From contig SXSU01000092.1 in the NCBI GenBank assembly GCA_005793345.1, positions 47,316 through 111,315 on the forward strand: 64,000 nucleotides of DNA, in the 5' to 3' direction. Source of the stretch: Bdellovibrionales bacterium. GTDB taxonomy: Bacteria; Bdellovibrionota; Bdellovibrionia; Bdellovibrionales; Bdellovibrionaceae. The position numbers and the translations under genes are program-made. Numbering within the stretch: the stretch's first letter is position 1; every line of letters starts with the position of its first letter. The notes under the pieces were generated by a model. That model made no database searches. It was not told the origin of the DNA and was given only the letters and a program-made list of their open reading frames with translations. Positions 1-8,847 of the stretch are shown piece by piece.

Positions 1-2
1 GC

Positions 3-200
3 GGTGAGCTATTATTGACTCATCACTATGAAGGAATTGATTTACAACCAGATTACATGTCGCAGACCTTGAAGAATGTTTTTAAAATTTGGATGAGGCC
101 AGTAAATATTCTTACCGTAATGGATAATGATGCGCAAATATTTAGATTTGATGGCAACGAATATACAAATACCAAAATTTCTAAAACTGACGAAAAATAA
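3..200 (+). CDS. SpoVR family protein, C-terminal end (5' partial)
   Basis: The reading frame is open to the left edge of the window, so only about the last 65 codons are present. The visible part reads GELLLTHHYEGIDLQPDYM, then a GRPV-like segment (MRPVNILTV) and FRFDG. This matches the pattern I know from the end of SpoVR proteins (LLL.H.HEG.DL...YA, then WGRPV.L.T, then .SYDG). SpoVR-like proteins are widespread cytoplasmic proteins of poorly defined role, often co-regulated with YeaG/YeaH under stress in proteobacteria. A TTG at 15 is not a credible start because homology continues upstream of it. The lipoprotein gene starts 5 nt after the stop codon, so the two may be co-transcribed. Confidence 0.75.
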   Translation, partial: GELLLTHHYEGIDLQPDYMSQTLKNVFKIWMRPVNILTVMDNDAQIFRFDGNEYTNTKISKTDEK

Positions 201-205
201 ATTGT

Positions 206-1123
206 ATGAAAAAAGTTTTTTTTATTAATAAAAAAATTTTGAAACTGATAATTATTTTATTAGGATATTTATTTGTTGGGTGTTCCAATATTTTTAAACC
301 AGCTGCAAATATCTATACGGATAAAGCATTATATTATCAAGGGAACAAAGAGTTAGATAATCGTAATTATCAAACAGCTCTTCAATTTTTTGATCAAATG
401 AGTGAATCTTTTGCGTCCTCTAATGCCGTAAGATTAAAGTATGCAAGTGCACTAGCTGGGGCTTGTGGTATGGAATTTATAACCTTCTTTGAAAATATAA
501 AGAATGCAGATGTATCTCAAGGTGGCTCATTGTTTAAATATTTAATGAGTTCATTCACTGATTATCCAACGACTCCAAACTATTGTACTTTAGCTGAAGC
601 AAAAATTAAAGCAATTGGTGCAACTGCAACAGATCGTTTAGCTGCTACTGGTAAAGGTGATTCAAGTATTTTTATGGCCATTCTTGCGATGGCAAAAATT
701 GGTTCTTATTTAAGATCAAATGCTGATGTTGATGGAACAAATTCAAATGGAGATGGAACAACAGATTTAAGTTTTGATCCATGTATAAAAGATGCAACAA
801 ATGGATTTGAATCAACAGAGGTTGATGAGATTGCCACAGGGTTTGGTTTACTTTTAGAAAACTTACCAGCTTTGCTTGGCTCAAGTAACTCGACTGCGCA
901 ATCGTTGCAAGCGGCCTCACTTTTACTTTCACCAATTTGTGCTTTGCCAACTATAAATGTAACATCTACGAACTGTGTGGTTACAGATATAAGTTCTGTT
1001 CCAGAAGGGGAATTGAAAAATTTTAGATATGTTTATAGAATTTTATTAGCTTACAGTGCCATAGGAATCGGAAATGTAGGAACACTTGATATTGCCACTT
1101 GTCCATCTGGAGCACCAGATTGA
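206..1123 (+). CDS. Putative lipoprotein with TPR-like N-terminus
   Basis: This encodes 305 residues. A basic N-terminus is followed by a hydrophobic stretch and a lipobox (LFVGC, Cys26), so the product is probably a lipid-anchored envelope protein. Residues about 45-75 (YYQGNKELDNRNYQTALQFF) look like one tetratricopeptide helix pair. Around residues 173-187 there is an Asp/Asn/Gly-rich run (DVDGTNSNGDGTTD) resembling calcium-binding loops. No enzyme motif is visible. The stop codon overlaps the TTG start of the next gene (TTGA), which suggests translational coupling with the outer-membrane protein. I do not recognise the family; the specific function is unknown. Confidence 0.7.
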   Translation: MKKVFFINKKILKLIIILLGYLFVGCSNIFKPAANIYTDKALYYQGNKELDNRNYQTALQFFDQMSESFASSNAVRLKYASALAGACGMEFITFFENIKNADVSQGGSLFKYLMSSFTDYPTTPNYCTLAEAKIKAIGATATDRLAATGKGDSSIFMAILAMAKIGSYLRSNADVDGTNSNGDGTTDLSFDPCIKDATNGFESTEVDEIATGFGLLLENLPALLGSSNSTAQSLQAASLLLSPICALPTINVTSTNCVVTDISSVPEGELKNFRYVYRILLAYSAIGIGNVGTLDIATCPSGAPD

Positions 1124-2250
1124 AAATTTTAAGATCAATAACTTTTTTTATATTTGCTTTAATATTCTGTATTGAAAATTCATTTAGTGCAGAAATTTAT
1201 GAATATGGACAATCCATTAGAGCATTGGGTATGGGTAATGCGTACACTGCTGTAGTTAATAATTACGAGGCGATGTGGTATAATCCAGGAGCCTTAGGAA
1301 GAGTTGAAGGAATTAATTTAACAATATTAGATTTAAATTTTGGAGTTGATGGTCAGGATGCTGTAAAGACTGTTAATGAATTTAAATCGTCAACAGCATC
1401 TGGTTTGCAAAAATTTAGTGCTCTATACGGTAAGCAAATTTGGGCGGGTTTAGGAGCTAAAGTTGCTTTAGCGTGGCCCTATTTTGGAGTTGGAGTATAT
1501 GACTCAGGATTTTTTAAATTAAACTTAAAAAATCCAGCTCTCCCAACTTTTAATGTTGGCTACATGAATGACTTAGGTTTTACAATCGGCGGAGCTGTTG
1601 CGGTAGGTCCAAGTGCATATGTGGGATTAGTAGGTAAAAAAGTTATTCGATCGGGTACAGTTGGTGAATATGAAGTTTCAAATTTTTTAGATGGAAATAC
1701 TGAAGACATTACCAATGATTTAAAACGAAAAGGAAGTGCATACGGAGCTGATCTCGGTTTTACTTGGACATTGCCTGGGCCACTGTCTACAACAGTTTCA
1801 GGAGTGTGGAAAGATGTTGGGATGACAACATTTGTAAAAGAATCGGGGTTTCTTGCTCCACCAAGAATTGAAGATGAACGTATTTTGGGAGTAGCGACAG
1901 GTTTTGATTTAACAGTTATAGATATGACTGCTGCAATAGATTATAAACACATTAATAATAATAGTGAAAATATTGGTAAAAAAATTCATATGGGATTAGA
2001 AATAGGTTTACCAATGATTGATATTCGAGGTGGCTTTAGTCAAGGTTATTATTCGATGGGAGCCTCACTTGATCTTTTTATTCTTCGAATGGATTTAGCG
2101 TATTACGGAGTAGAATTAGGAGAGTATCCAGGGCAACATGAAGATCGACGTTTCGAAGCTCAATTAGTAATGGAGTTAGGATTTGATCCGAGCTTTAACT
2201 TTCTTGAAATCAATAAAGCAAAAGGACGCCGGCTTAAACAAAGACGGTAG
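1120..2250 (+). CDS. Outer-membrane protein, FadL/PorV/UPF0164-like barrel
   Basis: I place the start at TTG 1120, inside the preceding stop codon, because it gives a clean signal peptide: MKILRS, a hydrophobic core, then a cleavage site near SFSA-EIYEYG. The mature N-terminus has RALGMGNAYTAVVNNYEA and AMWYNPGAL, the hallmark of FadL/OMPP1, PorV and UPF0164-type barrels (an Asn-Pro-Ala/Gly motif close to the N-terminus). The remainder is Gly- and aromatic-rich, with alternating beta-strand patterning. The protein probably sits in the outer membrane and is paired with the upstream lipoprotein. The substrate cannot be read from sequence. The C-terminus is basic (KGRRLKQRR), unusual for a barrel, which normally ends in an aromatic residue. 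Confidence 0.65.
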   Translation: MKILRSITFFIFALIFCIENSFSAEIYEYGQSIRALGMGNAYTAVVNNYEAMWYNPGALGRVEGINLTILDLNFGVDGQDAVKTVNEFKSSTASGLQKFSALYGKQIWAGLGAKVALAWPYFGVGVYDSGFFKLNLKNPALPTFNVGYMNDLGFTIGGAVAVGPSAYVGLVGKKVIRSGTVGEYEVSNFLDGNTEDITNDLKRKGSAYGADLGFTWTLPGPLSTTVSGVWKDVGMTTFVKESGFLAPPRIEDERILGVATGFDLTVIDMTAAIDYKHINNNSENIGKKIHMGLEIGLPMIDIRGGFSQGYYSMGASLDLFILRMDLAYYGVELGEYPGQHEDRRFEAQLVMELGFDPSFNFLEINKAKGRRLKQRR

Positions 2251-2252
2251 GG

Positions 2253-2283
2253 ATTATCTTTTGCTTGGGTGATAATTTTTTTG
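2253..2283 (+). terminator. Probable intrinsic terminator
   Basis: A short stem (ATTATC at 2253-2258 pairing with GATAAT at 2271-2276, 12-nt loop) is followed by a run of T. It lies directly after the outer-membrane protein gene and before the next gene on the same strand. The stem is short, so efficiency is uncertain. Confidence 0.4.
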
Positions 2284-2315
2284 ACATCAAAACTTATCTC
2301 ATCCAAATATAAAAC

Positions 2316-5051
2316 ATGTTAAATATTATTTGTGTAAATTCTCATGCTCAAAAAAGAATTGAAATATTAGATTTATGTCAACACTATGAAGTTGTTAATG
2401 AAAAATTTCTGATCATTGTTTCTGACCTTGAGTCCAAAAGGTATTGGAAGCGAGAGTTAAGTGAAAAAAAACTTGAAGGTTCTCTTTTTCGAGCCCATGA
2501 TTTTTGGAAGTTTATTTTCGAAAAAAGTTATCCAGATTTTAAAATATTAAATTCAAATACGCTCGGGTTGGTGATTAAATCATTTTGTGATGAAAGTTTA
2601 TTGGAGCAGTACCAGTTATCGTATATTAAATTCAGTCGCTTGAAAAAATATTTTGAAGAATTGTTTCCATTGTTTTCTCATCCAAATTCTGAAGAAATTA
2701 TGCAAGCCTGGTTCACTGAAAATGAAATTGGTCAACAGGTTCAATGGAAAAATATATATCAATTTTGTAAAATTATTTGGAATACTCTTTTGCTAAAAAA
2801 ACATATTCCAGAATCATGTTTAATACATTATATTTTAAGTTCTACAAATTTTGAGCAGTTTTGGAAAAATACAAAAATCCTAGTTGATTTGGGTGGACAT
2901 TTTAAATCAATAGAATCTGAAGTCATCATTAATTTAAGTCTGATTACAGATGTAACATGTTTTGAGCCAGATATTATATCACAGGAAAATTATTTTTGGC
3001 TAAATAGACCTTACGAACATTTAAGAACTCGAAAATTTAAAGTTGAGCATTCGAAACATAATATAGAAGATAAATTGGTTAGTAATGAGAAATATTTACG
3101 ATTTCAAACTCCAATGGGAGAAATTGAATATTGTATAATTAAAGTAAATGAATTATTAAAAAATAAAAAAATTGATCCGATAGATATTGCAATTTCCGCT
3201 CCCAATATTGAATATTATTGGCCAATGCTTGAGTACAATTTGCAGAAAAAGCAAATAGCTTATTCTAAAGTGAAAATTATAAACTTAATTGAACTCTCAA
3301 TGTGTAGAAAATTATTAGCATTGTTAAAGGGTAAATATTTATTTAATATTAAATTTATCGATATAGAACAAGCTATTTTTCTAAATGAAAACTCTAGTGA
3401 GCCAACTATTAAATTTTCACTATTTAAAGATCGACTTAGCAATATTAATACTAAATCCGATTTGTCTCGATTACCTGAAGTAAATATTCTCTTAGATACT
3501 TATTTTGAATTATTATCACCGGAGCAAAAGCTGTTAAGTGCGTCTGATTATATTGGAGTAAATGATTTTCTAGATTTGCTAAAAAAAGTGTTTAATCGAA
3601 TAAATTCTGATGAAGCTGATCTAGTAACTTTTATTGAAGAAAACTTTATAAAATTTAATATGGAACAAATCCAATGGACTATACCCCAGTGGATTGAGTC
3701 TTTAGACTTATTTTTTCAAAAGCAAGAAAAAACAGTTGAACATGCTACAGTTGGAGTTTCTATTTTGCCTATAAGCCAACTCTATTCAAATAATTTTAAA
3801 ATTATTATTATTATGGGATTAAATGAAGGTGAGGTAAAGGCGGATTCTAGTGTTGTTGCAGGGAAAGACGTATTAAGCTTAATGCATCATACTGGTCATG
3901 TTCTAAATCATTCTGATAAAAATCAAAATGAATTTTATTTAAAATGGCTACAAAAAAGTGAGTGTGATAAATACTTTTTATTTTCAGAATTAGATTGGAA
4001 ACACAAAGAGCTTACACCGTCTTTATTTTGGACAAATGGATTTAATAAGTTTAAAGAATTACAAAATAATTTAGAGAATGAGTTGTTACATATTGATTCC
4101 GAGAAATTATTAAATACTAAAATTAAAAATTTAAATCAGGGCAGCATAGAAAAATCAATCGGGTCCATCGAAATAAACATTAAATTGTCGCCAAGTAGTT
4201 TAATTCGTTATTTAGAGTGTCCATTTAAATTTTATATGGAACGTGTTTTAAAACAAACTGAGGAACAGTTACTTGATCTTGATTTGTCAAATCTCACTTC
4301 TGGGACTTTACTGCATAATGTTTGTGAGGAGTTAATTGAGGATCCCTTTAATGGCAAATCAGAAATTACCGATGAGTTTTTAAAAAGTAAGATTACTACC
4401 ATTATTGATAAAAACTCTTCTGGTTTTATAAGTGGAGTTCAAAAATCAATTTTTATAGAAAAAATTATGTCTTGGGCTATAAGATTTTTAAAAAATGAAG
4501 AAAATATTAGAAAACAATCTCCTGAATTAAAAACAATTTATAAAGAAAAATCATTTAAAACTATGATTGAAGGAATAGAATATTCGGGGAAGATAGATCG
4601 AATTGATTATTGTAGTAATTCAAAAGAGAGGTTATTTTATGTTATTGATTATAAATCATCTGTAACTTCTATTTCGAGCTATAAATCTTGGATAAAAAAT
4701 TTTGATATTCAAATCTTTGCCTATATTTATGCTTTAGAGCAAGGTTGGGTAATTGGCTTCAACCCTAATCAAGATAAAGTCGTTGGTGGTTCGTATTATT
4801 GTTTAAAAACATTTACAAAAAAAGGGTTCTTGCTTGAAGGAGTAAGCTCACAATTTATTATTGAGCAAAATACACGAAACATAATAACTGAAGATGATAA
4901 AAATGATTTAGTTAAAAATTTTGAAGATGTTTTAATGAGTGTTGTCACCAACGTAAAGAGTAAAAAATTTGATCCAAAACCTTATGATTCCAAAATCTGT
5001 AAAGAATGCAACTGGAGATATGTATGTCCCAATCCTCAACTGAATTTATAA
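2316..5051 (+). CDS. AddB-like helicase/PD-(D/E)XK nuclease subunit
   Basis: This encodes 911 residues. The C-terminal third is a RecB-type PD-(D/E)XK nuclease: SPSSLIRYLECPFKFY (Cys near 633), GTLLHNVCEEL, GKIDRIDY, then VIDYKSS with the catalytic Asp and Lys. The very end carries CKECNWRYVCP. Together with the distant Cys this forms the four-Cys iron-sulfur staple typical of AddB. The N-terminal part has helicase-like architecture but no obvious Walker A motif, as in AddB proteins whose motor is inactive. It overlaps a UvrD/AddA-like helicase, so the two probably form a double-strand-break end-processing complex feeding RecA. Assignment to AddB rather than another RecB-nuclease protein is by domain pattern and context. 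Confidence 0.75.
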   Translation: MLNIICVNSHAQKRIEILDLCQHYEVVNEKFLIIVSDLESKRYWKRELSEKKLEGSLFRAHDFWKFIFEKSYPDFKILNSNTLGLVIKSFCDESLLEQYQLSYIKFSRLKKYFEELFPLFSHPNSEEIMQAWFTENEIGQQVQWKNIYQFCKIIWNTLLLKKHIPESCLIHYILSSTNFEQFWKNTKILVDLGGHFKSIESEVIINLSLITDVTCFEPDIISQENYFWLNRPYEHLRTRKFKVEHSKHNIEDKLVSNEKYLRFQTPMGEIEYCIIKVNELLKNKKIDPIDIAISAPNIEYYWPMLEYNLQKKQIAYSKVKIINLIELSMCRKLLALLKGKYLFNIKFIDIEQAIFLNENSSEPTIKFSLFKDRLSNINTKSDLSRLPEVNILLDTYFELLSPEQKLLSASDYIGVNDFLDLLKKVFNRINSDEADLVTFIEENFIKFNMEQIQWTIPQWIESLDLFFQKQEKTVEHATVGVSILPISQLYSNNFKIIIIMGLNEGEVKADSSVVAGKDVLSLMHHTGHVLNHSDKNQNEFYLKWLQKSECDKYFLFSELDWKHKELTPSLFWTNGFNKFKELQNNLENELLHIDSEKLLNTKIKNLNQGSIEKSIGSIEINIKLSPSSLIRYLECPFKFYMERVLKQTEEQLLDLDLSNLTSGTLLHNVCEELIEDPFNGKSEITDEFLKSKITTIIDKNSSGFISGVQKSIFIEKIMSWAIRFLKNEENIRKQSPELKTIYKEKSFKTMIEGIEYSGKIDRIDYCSNSKERLFYVIDYKSSVTSISSYKSWIKNFDIQIFAYIYALEQGWVIGFNPNQDKVVGGSYYCLKTFTKKGFLLEGVSSQFIIEQNTRNIITEDDKNDLVKNFEDVLMSVVTNVKSKKFDPKPYDSKICKECNWRYVCPNPQLNL

Positions 5052-7399
5052 ATAAAATGGTTAGGGCTGGCGCTGGGGCTGGCAAAACCCATGATCTTAT
5101 TGAAAAAATATTTCGAATTATTTTTGAGTATGCAGAATTAAATCAAGGTAAACTTCCACAAATTGTAGTTTGTACTTTTACTCGTAAAGCTACTCAAGAA
5201 ATTAAAGAGCGTTTATTAAAAAAAGCATTTCAACTTCAGTCAGAGGGTGATAGTCGTGCTGATAAAGCACTTCAGTTTTTATCAAAGTCAAATCTTCTCC
5301 ATGTTTCAACTATACATGGGGTATTGTTATTGTATCTGCGTAAATATGGTCATTTAATGAAATTAGATAGTGACCTTAAATTAATTGAATCCCATGAATG
5401 TGAATTTGCACGAAAACAATTATTCAACCAGATATTAAAAAGTGAAGATCAGTCTGCTAAAGATATTTTCAAGTTATGGAAATGGGATGATATAAATTAT
5501 TTTTCAGAAAAGTTTAGGATGGCAAAAGCGCTAAATCACAATCTACGACCTCTGAATTCGAAATCTATTTGTTCTGAGCTGCTATTTGAATTTGAAAACA
5601 TTAAAAAAGAACTTACTTTGTTATTAAATGTGTTTGAAAGATATCGAGATACCAAAAAAGAAAGCGCAGTAAATAAATTTTGTGACGCCCTTAAAATATT
5701 TTTAGATTTCATTAAAAAAAATAATATAGCTATCCCATTGCATTCAAATGATATTCACAATCAATTACTGCAAGCATATGAAAAAATTCCTCAGAAACTT
5801 GGAGCTATGAAAAATATTGATGAGGAGACAAAGGAATTAAAAAAACTTATTCACGAGAAAGTTACAAAATTTTTAGATTGCCCATTCGTTACGAAGAATA
5901 TGTTGGATTTATTTCAAAACCAAATGGATACCGAAGCAAAATTTTTAGATGATTTTAATAATCAAGTTCAGCAATTTAAAATTGCAATGGGAGAGCTTAG
6001 TAACTCAGATTTAGAAATATTTTCTTTAAATCTTGTACATGAATTTCCACAAAGTGCTATGGAATTTTCGCAAGAATGGCACTATTGGTTTATTGATGAA
6101 TTTCAAGATACGAGCCCATCACAGGTTGCATTGTTAAAAAAACTGATTGGAGATAAAAATTATTATTTAGTCGGTGATCCTCAACAATCTATTTATTTTT
6201 TCAGGGGAGCGAGAAGCGAAATCTTTAAGAAAGAATGGTTTCATTTTTTAAACCATGGCTATGAAACAGAACATAAGATAATAAATCGAAGATCAGATGC
6301 TAAATTGTTAGCATGGATAAACTCCTTTATCACTCATCTAAATTCAGAACAGTTTTCCCCAATGGATCACCTTGATGGGATTGAAAATTATAAATTATTA
6401 AACTCAACTCAAGTTGAATTAAGTGATATTTTAAGTATTAAATTTTATGAGAAAAGTGAATCTGTAATACAAGATAATGAGCTTGAGTTTATAGGAGAGC
6501 AAATCAAGCAACTCAGCTCTAGAGGTTTTGATTATTCTCAAATGGCAATATTGTGTCGTGAAAATTCAGAAATAGAAAAAATAATTAATTATTTGCGAAG
6601 TGTTGATATACCTGTTCAGAACTTTTCAAAGGGTAAGTTCTTTGAATCAGGTGAAGTACAAAAGTTATTATCTTTTTATAATTTTTTATTAAATCCTTTT
6701 GATGATTTAAATTTGATAAATGTTTTACGAAATATAAATGATGTTACTGAAGTTGAAATTGAGTTGATAAAGCTGACAAATAATAAAATAAGTAATAAAT
6801 ACTGCTCACTTTGGAATACAGTTGTCAAAAACCCATTGGTGATTACTTCAGGTGAATGTTTGCTACGATTCATAAAGAAGTCTAATTCTTATGGTTGCTT
6901 AAATACTTGGATTGAGATGTTAACCAATTTTGGATTTCTAGAAAATGATCAAACACTTGTTTGGCAACTTTATCACCATTTAAGTACAACTGTTGACCAT
7001 CATAAAATTATTGAAATGGGTTCTTTACCTCAATTAAAAGAAAGTAATTCAATAAAAATAATGACAATTCATGCATCCAAAGGTCTTGAGTTTGACCATG
7101 TCTTTTTACCATACTTAGAGAAGAAAATTAAAAAAGATGGACCAGATATTTTCATGATTCAAGATGAGCAAAATATTTATGTTTCGCCACTTAAAATTGA
7201 AGCAACAGGTGAGAATAATTACCCACCTTACAGTTATAAAATAAAAGATGAAGAGTTTCAACAGCTTCAACTTGAGCAAGAGCGTTTAATTTATGTTGCA
7301 GTAACAAGAGCTAAAAAAAGTTTGCATTTTCTTATTGAAAATATTGAAGATGAAAATCGCCCATGGGTTCAGTTTTTAAAACGAATAAGTGAGACCTAA
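5024..7399 (+). CDS. UvrD/AddA-like superfamily 1 helicase
   Basis: All main SF1 motifs are visible: Walker A (GAGAGKTHDLI), motif Ia (CTFTRKATQEIKERL), motif II (FIDEFQDTSPSQ), motif III (LVGDPQQSIYFFRGA), motif V (TIHASKGLEFDHVFLP) and motif VI (YVAVTRAKKSL). The start is ATG 5024, with GGAG 8 nt upstream. This overlaps the AddB-like gene by 28 nt, so the two are translated together. At 791 residues it is much shorter than a full AddA (roughly 1200) and stops soon after motif VI, so it lacks the C-terminal nuclease. The complex would then have one nuclease, supplied by the partner. The gene ends 24 nt inside the convergent barrel gene. Confidence 0.85.
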   Translation: MSQSSTEFINKMVRAGAGAGKTHDLIEKIFRIIFEYAELNQGKLPQIVVCTFTRKATQEIKERLLKKAFQLQSEGDSRADKALQFLSKSNLLHVSTIHGVLLLYLRKYGHLMKLDSDLKLIESHECEFARKQLFNQILKSEDQSAKDIFKLWKWDDINYFSEKFRMAKALNHNLRPLNSKSICSELLFEFENIKKELTLLLNVFERYRDTKKESAVNKFCDALKIFLDFIKKNNIAIPLHSNDIHNQLLQAYEKIPQKLGAMKNIDEETKELKKLIHEKVTKFLDCPFVTKNMLDLFQNQMDTEAKFLDDFNNQVQQFKIAMGELSNSDLEIFSLNLVHEFPQSAMEFSQEWHYWFIDEFQDTSPSQVALLKKLIGDKNYYLVGDPQQSIYFFRGARSEIFKKEWFHFLNHGYETEHKIINRRSDAKLLAWINSFITHLNSEQFSPMDHLDGIENYKLLNSTQVELSDILSIKFYEKSESVIQDNELEFIGEQIKQLSSRGFDYSQMAILCRENSEIEKIINYLRSVDIPVQNFSKGKFFESGEVQKLLSFYNFLLNPFDDLNLINVLRNINDVTEVEIELIKLTNNKISNKYCSLWNTVVKNPLVITSGECLLRFIKKSNSYGCLNTWIEMLTNFGFLENDQTLVWQLYHHLSTTVDHHKIIEMGSLPQLKESNSIKIMTIHASKGLEFDHVFLPYLEKKIKKDGPDIFMIQDEQNIYVSPLKIEATGENNYPPYSYKIKDEEFQQLQLEQERLIYVAVTRAKKSLHFLIENIEDENRPWVQFLKRISET

Positions 7400-8518
7400 T
7401 AAAAATTTAGAATTACCAAAATTAGTATTATCAACTACTTTTAAATTAAACTCATTATTAGATCCATATAATGAATCTGAATTTGTTATTCCAGTATAAA
7501 ACGAAAATGAATCAGTGAAATCCACATTTAGTAATTCTGTGAACTCATAAATGTTTTTCGTATTATTACCATAATCCCAACTTTGAGTATCGCCATATAT
7601 TAAATTCAATGATAATTTTGAAACTAATTTTATTGTTAAACTCAAACGTTCAGATATAGAAGTTTGAGGGTTATATTTAAGCTCTGTAGAATCAACTGAA
7701 TCTAAAGCATCAATGTCAATTTCATCAACATCAACACTTGTTGCCGTGAGGTTGTTAGACTCATTTTCGCTAGGTGGAGCTACATATGCAGTTGTGTATT
7801 CATAAAAACTTTTATGTACACTAATAATACCTTGAAATGAAAATCGGTCTGAGCCAAAGGTATTTTCAGTTGAGTTTATAATTAATCGCAGTCCTGAACC
7901 AAATAAAAATCCATCAAGTTTTTGCTTTTCAGAAACAGGTAAGGTATTGCGAAAAACTGAAGTTACCTTAAATAAACTTCCAATATCAAATTTATAAAAA
8001 TTAAGTGACAAAGCTAAGGAAGATAATTTTCCAGATTTTGATGTATTATCTATATCTCCACTTAATGCAGCTCCAAGTGAGTAATTGTCATTAAATTTAT
8101 AACTTGGCATTAATAAATAGGAAGTTTCTACGGTTTTTTTCTGAGTACTTTCTTTAGGTTTCATTGACTCAGTAGCGCTTTCTAAATTTATAACTGCTTT
8201 GAAGCTGGGAGTAGAACTGAGGGTTGCATCCACTTTACTTACAGACTGAGAAAGAGACTTTGAACTAGGATAATTAGAATTATTATTGCTATTAGAACTT
8301 ACTACAATCCCTTTTTTACTATTTTGTAATTCAAATTCAGAAGTTTCGGCAAAATTATCTAATTCGCTGTAATTTCTGATTTCACCATTTGTTTGTTTAT
8401 TAAAATTTAATTCGAGATTAGTTTTTTTATTTTTAGAATTTGTTTTAGAAGTTGAAAGTGCAAATGAAAAATTAAATATTATTAATGATAAAAATATAAT
8501 AAACAAATTGTTTTTCAT
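7376..8518 (-). CDS. Predicted outer-membrane beta-barrel protein
   Basis: I choose ATG 8518, which gives MKNNLFIIF, a hydrophobic core and FSFALS, a clear signal peptide. Residues about 25-120 are low-complexity Ser/Asn/Lys-rich and probably disordered. From about residue 130 the sequence becomes alternating amphipathic strands (for example YLLMPSYKFNDNYSLGAALS) and it ends LGLTYSF. A terminal Phe preceded by alternating aromatics is the usual recognition signal for the BAM machinery. I do not recognise a specific family. The 3' end overlaps the convergent helicase gene by 24 nt. A composite palindromic element lies directly upstream, in the region shared with the divergent gene. Confidence 0.6.
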   Translation of the reverse strand: MKNNLFIIFLSLIIFNFSFALSTSKTNSKNKKTNLELNFNKQTNGEIRNYSELDNFAETSEFELQNSKKGIVVSSNSNNNSNYPSSKSLSQSVSKVDATLSSTPSFKAVINLESATESMKPKESTQKKTVETSYLLMPSYKFNDNYSLGAALSGDIDNTSKSGKLSSLALSLNFYKFDIGSLFKVTSVFRNTLPVSEKQKLDGFLFGSGLRLIINSTENTFGSDRFSFQGIISVHKSFYEYTTAYVAPPSENESNNLTATSVDVDEIDIDALDSVDSTELKYNPQTSISERLSLTIKLVSKLSLNLIYGDTQSWDYGNNTKNIYEFTELLNVDFTDSFSFYTGITNSDSLYGSNNEFNLKVVDNTNFGNSKFLLGLTYSF

Positions 8519-8569
8519 TCGAAACTCCATGAATGATATCTAAACTTAAGTCTTGTCGTAACTACTTTG

Positions 8570-8718
8570 GCAGTTATTATGAAAACACAAACGTAAGTTT
8601 GGGTTTTCATAATACGGGGTGATTGAAAATCGCCCCAAACAAACAAGAAAATAACGGCGCATGATTTTGTCTCGCATACAATTGCGGAGCAATCAGACAT
8701 AATCATGAGAAGTTATTA
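8570..8718. repeat. Composite palindromic element, copy 1 (A+B+C hairpins)
   Basis: Three successive inverted repeats are present. Hairpin A (8578-8611) has arms ATGAAAAC and GTTTTCAT-like around AAACGTAAGTTT. Hairpin B (8616-8636) pairs GGGGTGAT with ATCGCCCC. Hairpin C (8650-8717) runs from AATAAC to GTTATT, with the tip ATTGC-GGA-GCAAT at 8681-8693. The same modules recur at six other loci in this window. This copy sits between two divergent genes, so it may separate or influence their promoters. No transposase is nearby. Confidence 0.9.
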
Positions 8719-8847
8719 TATATGTTTATTCGAAAAAAAACCACAAAACCAAACTAGCTTTTCAAATTTACAATTTTTATTACTAAAGTGACAAAAAAAG
8801 TTAATTTTGGACTCGTCATAATCAGAATTTGTATAGATAATTTAAAA

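Noticed and set aside
672..950. Minus-strand reading frame of 92 codons inside the lipoprotein gene
   Set aside because: It is antisense to a gene with a clear lipobox and is low in complexity (Leu/His/Gln-rich), as expected of a shadow frame.
8515..8706. Minus-strand reading frame of 63 codons upstream of the barrel gene
   Set aside because: It lies almost entirely within the A, B and C hairpins of the repeat element, has no ribosome-binding site and no protein-like composition.
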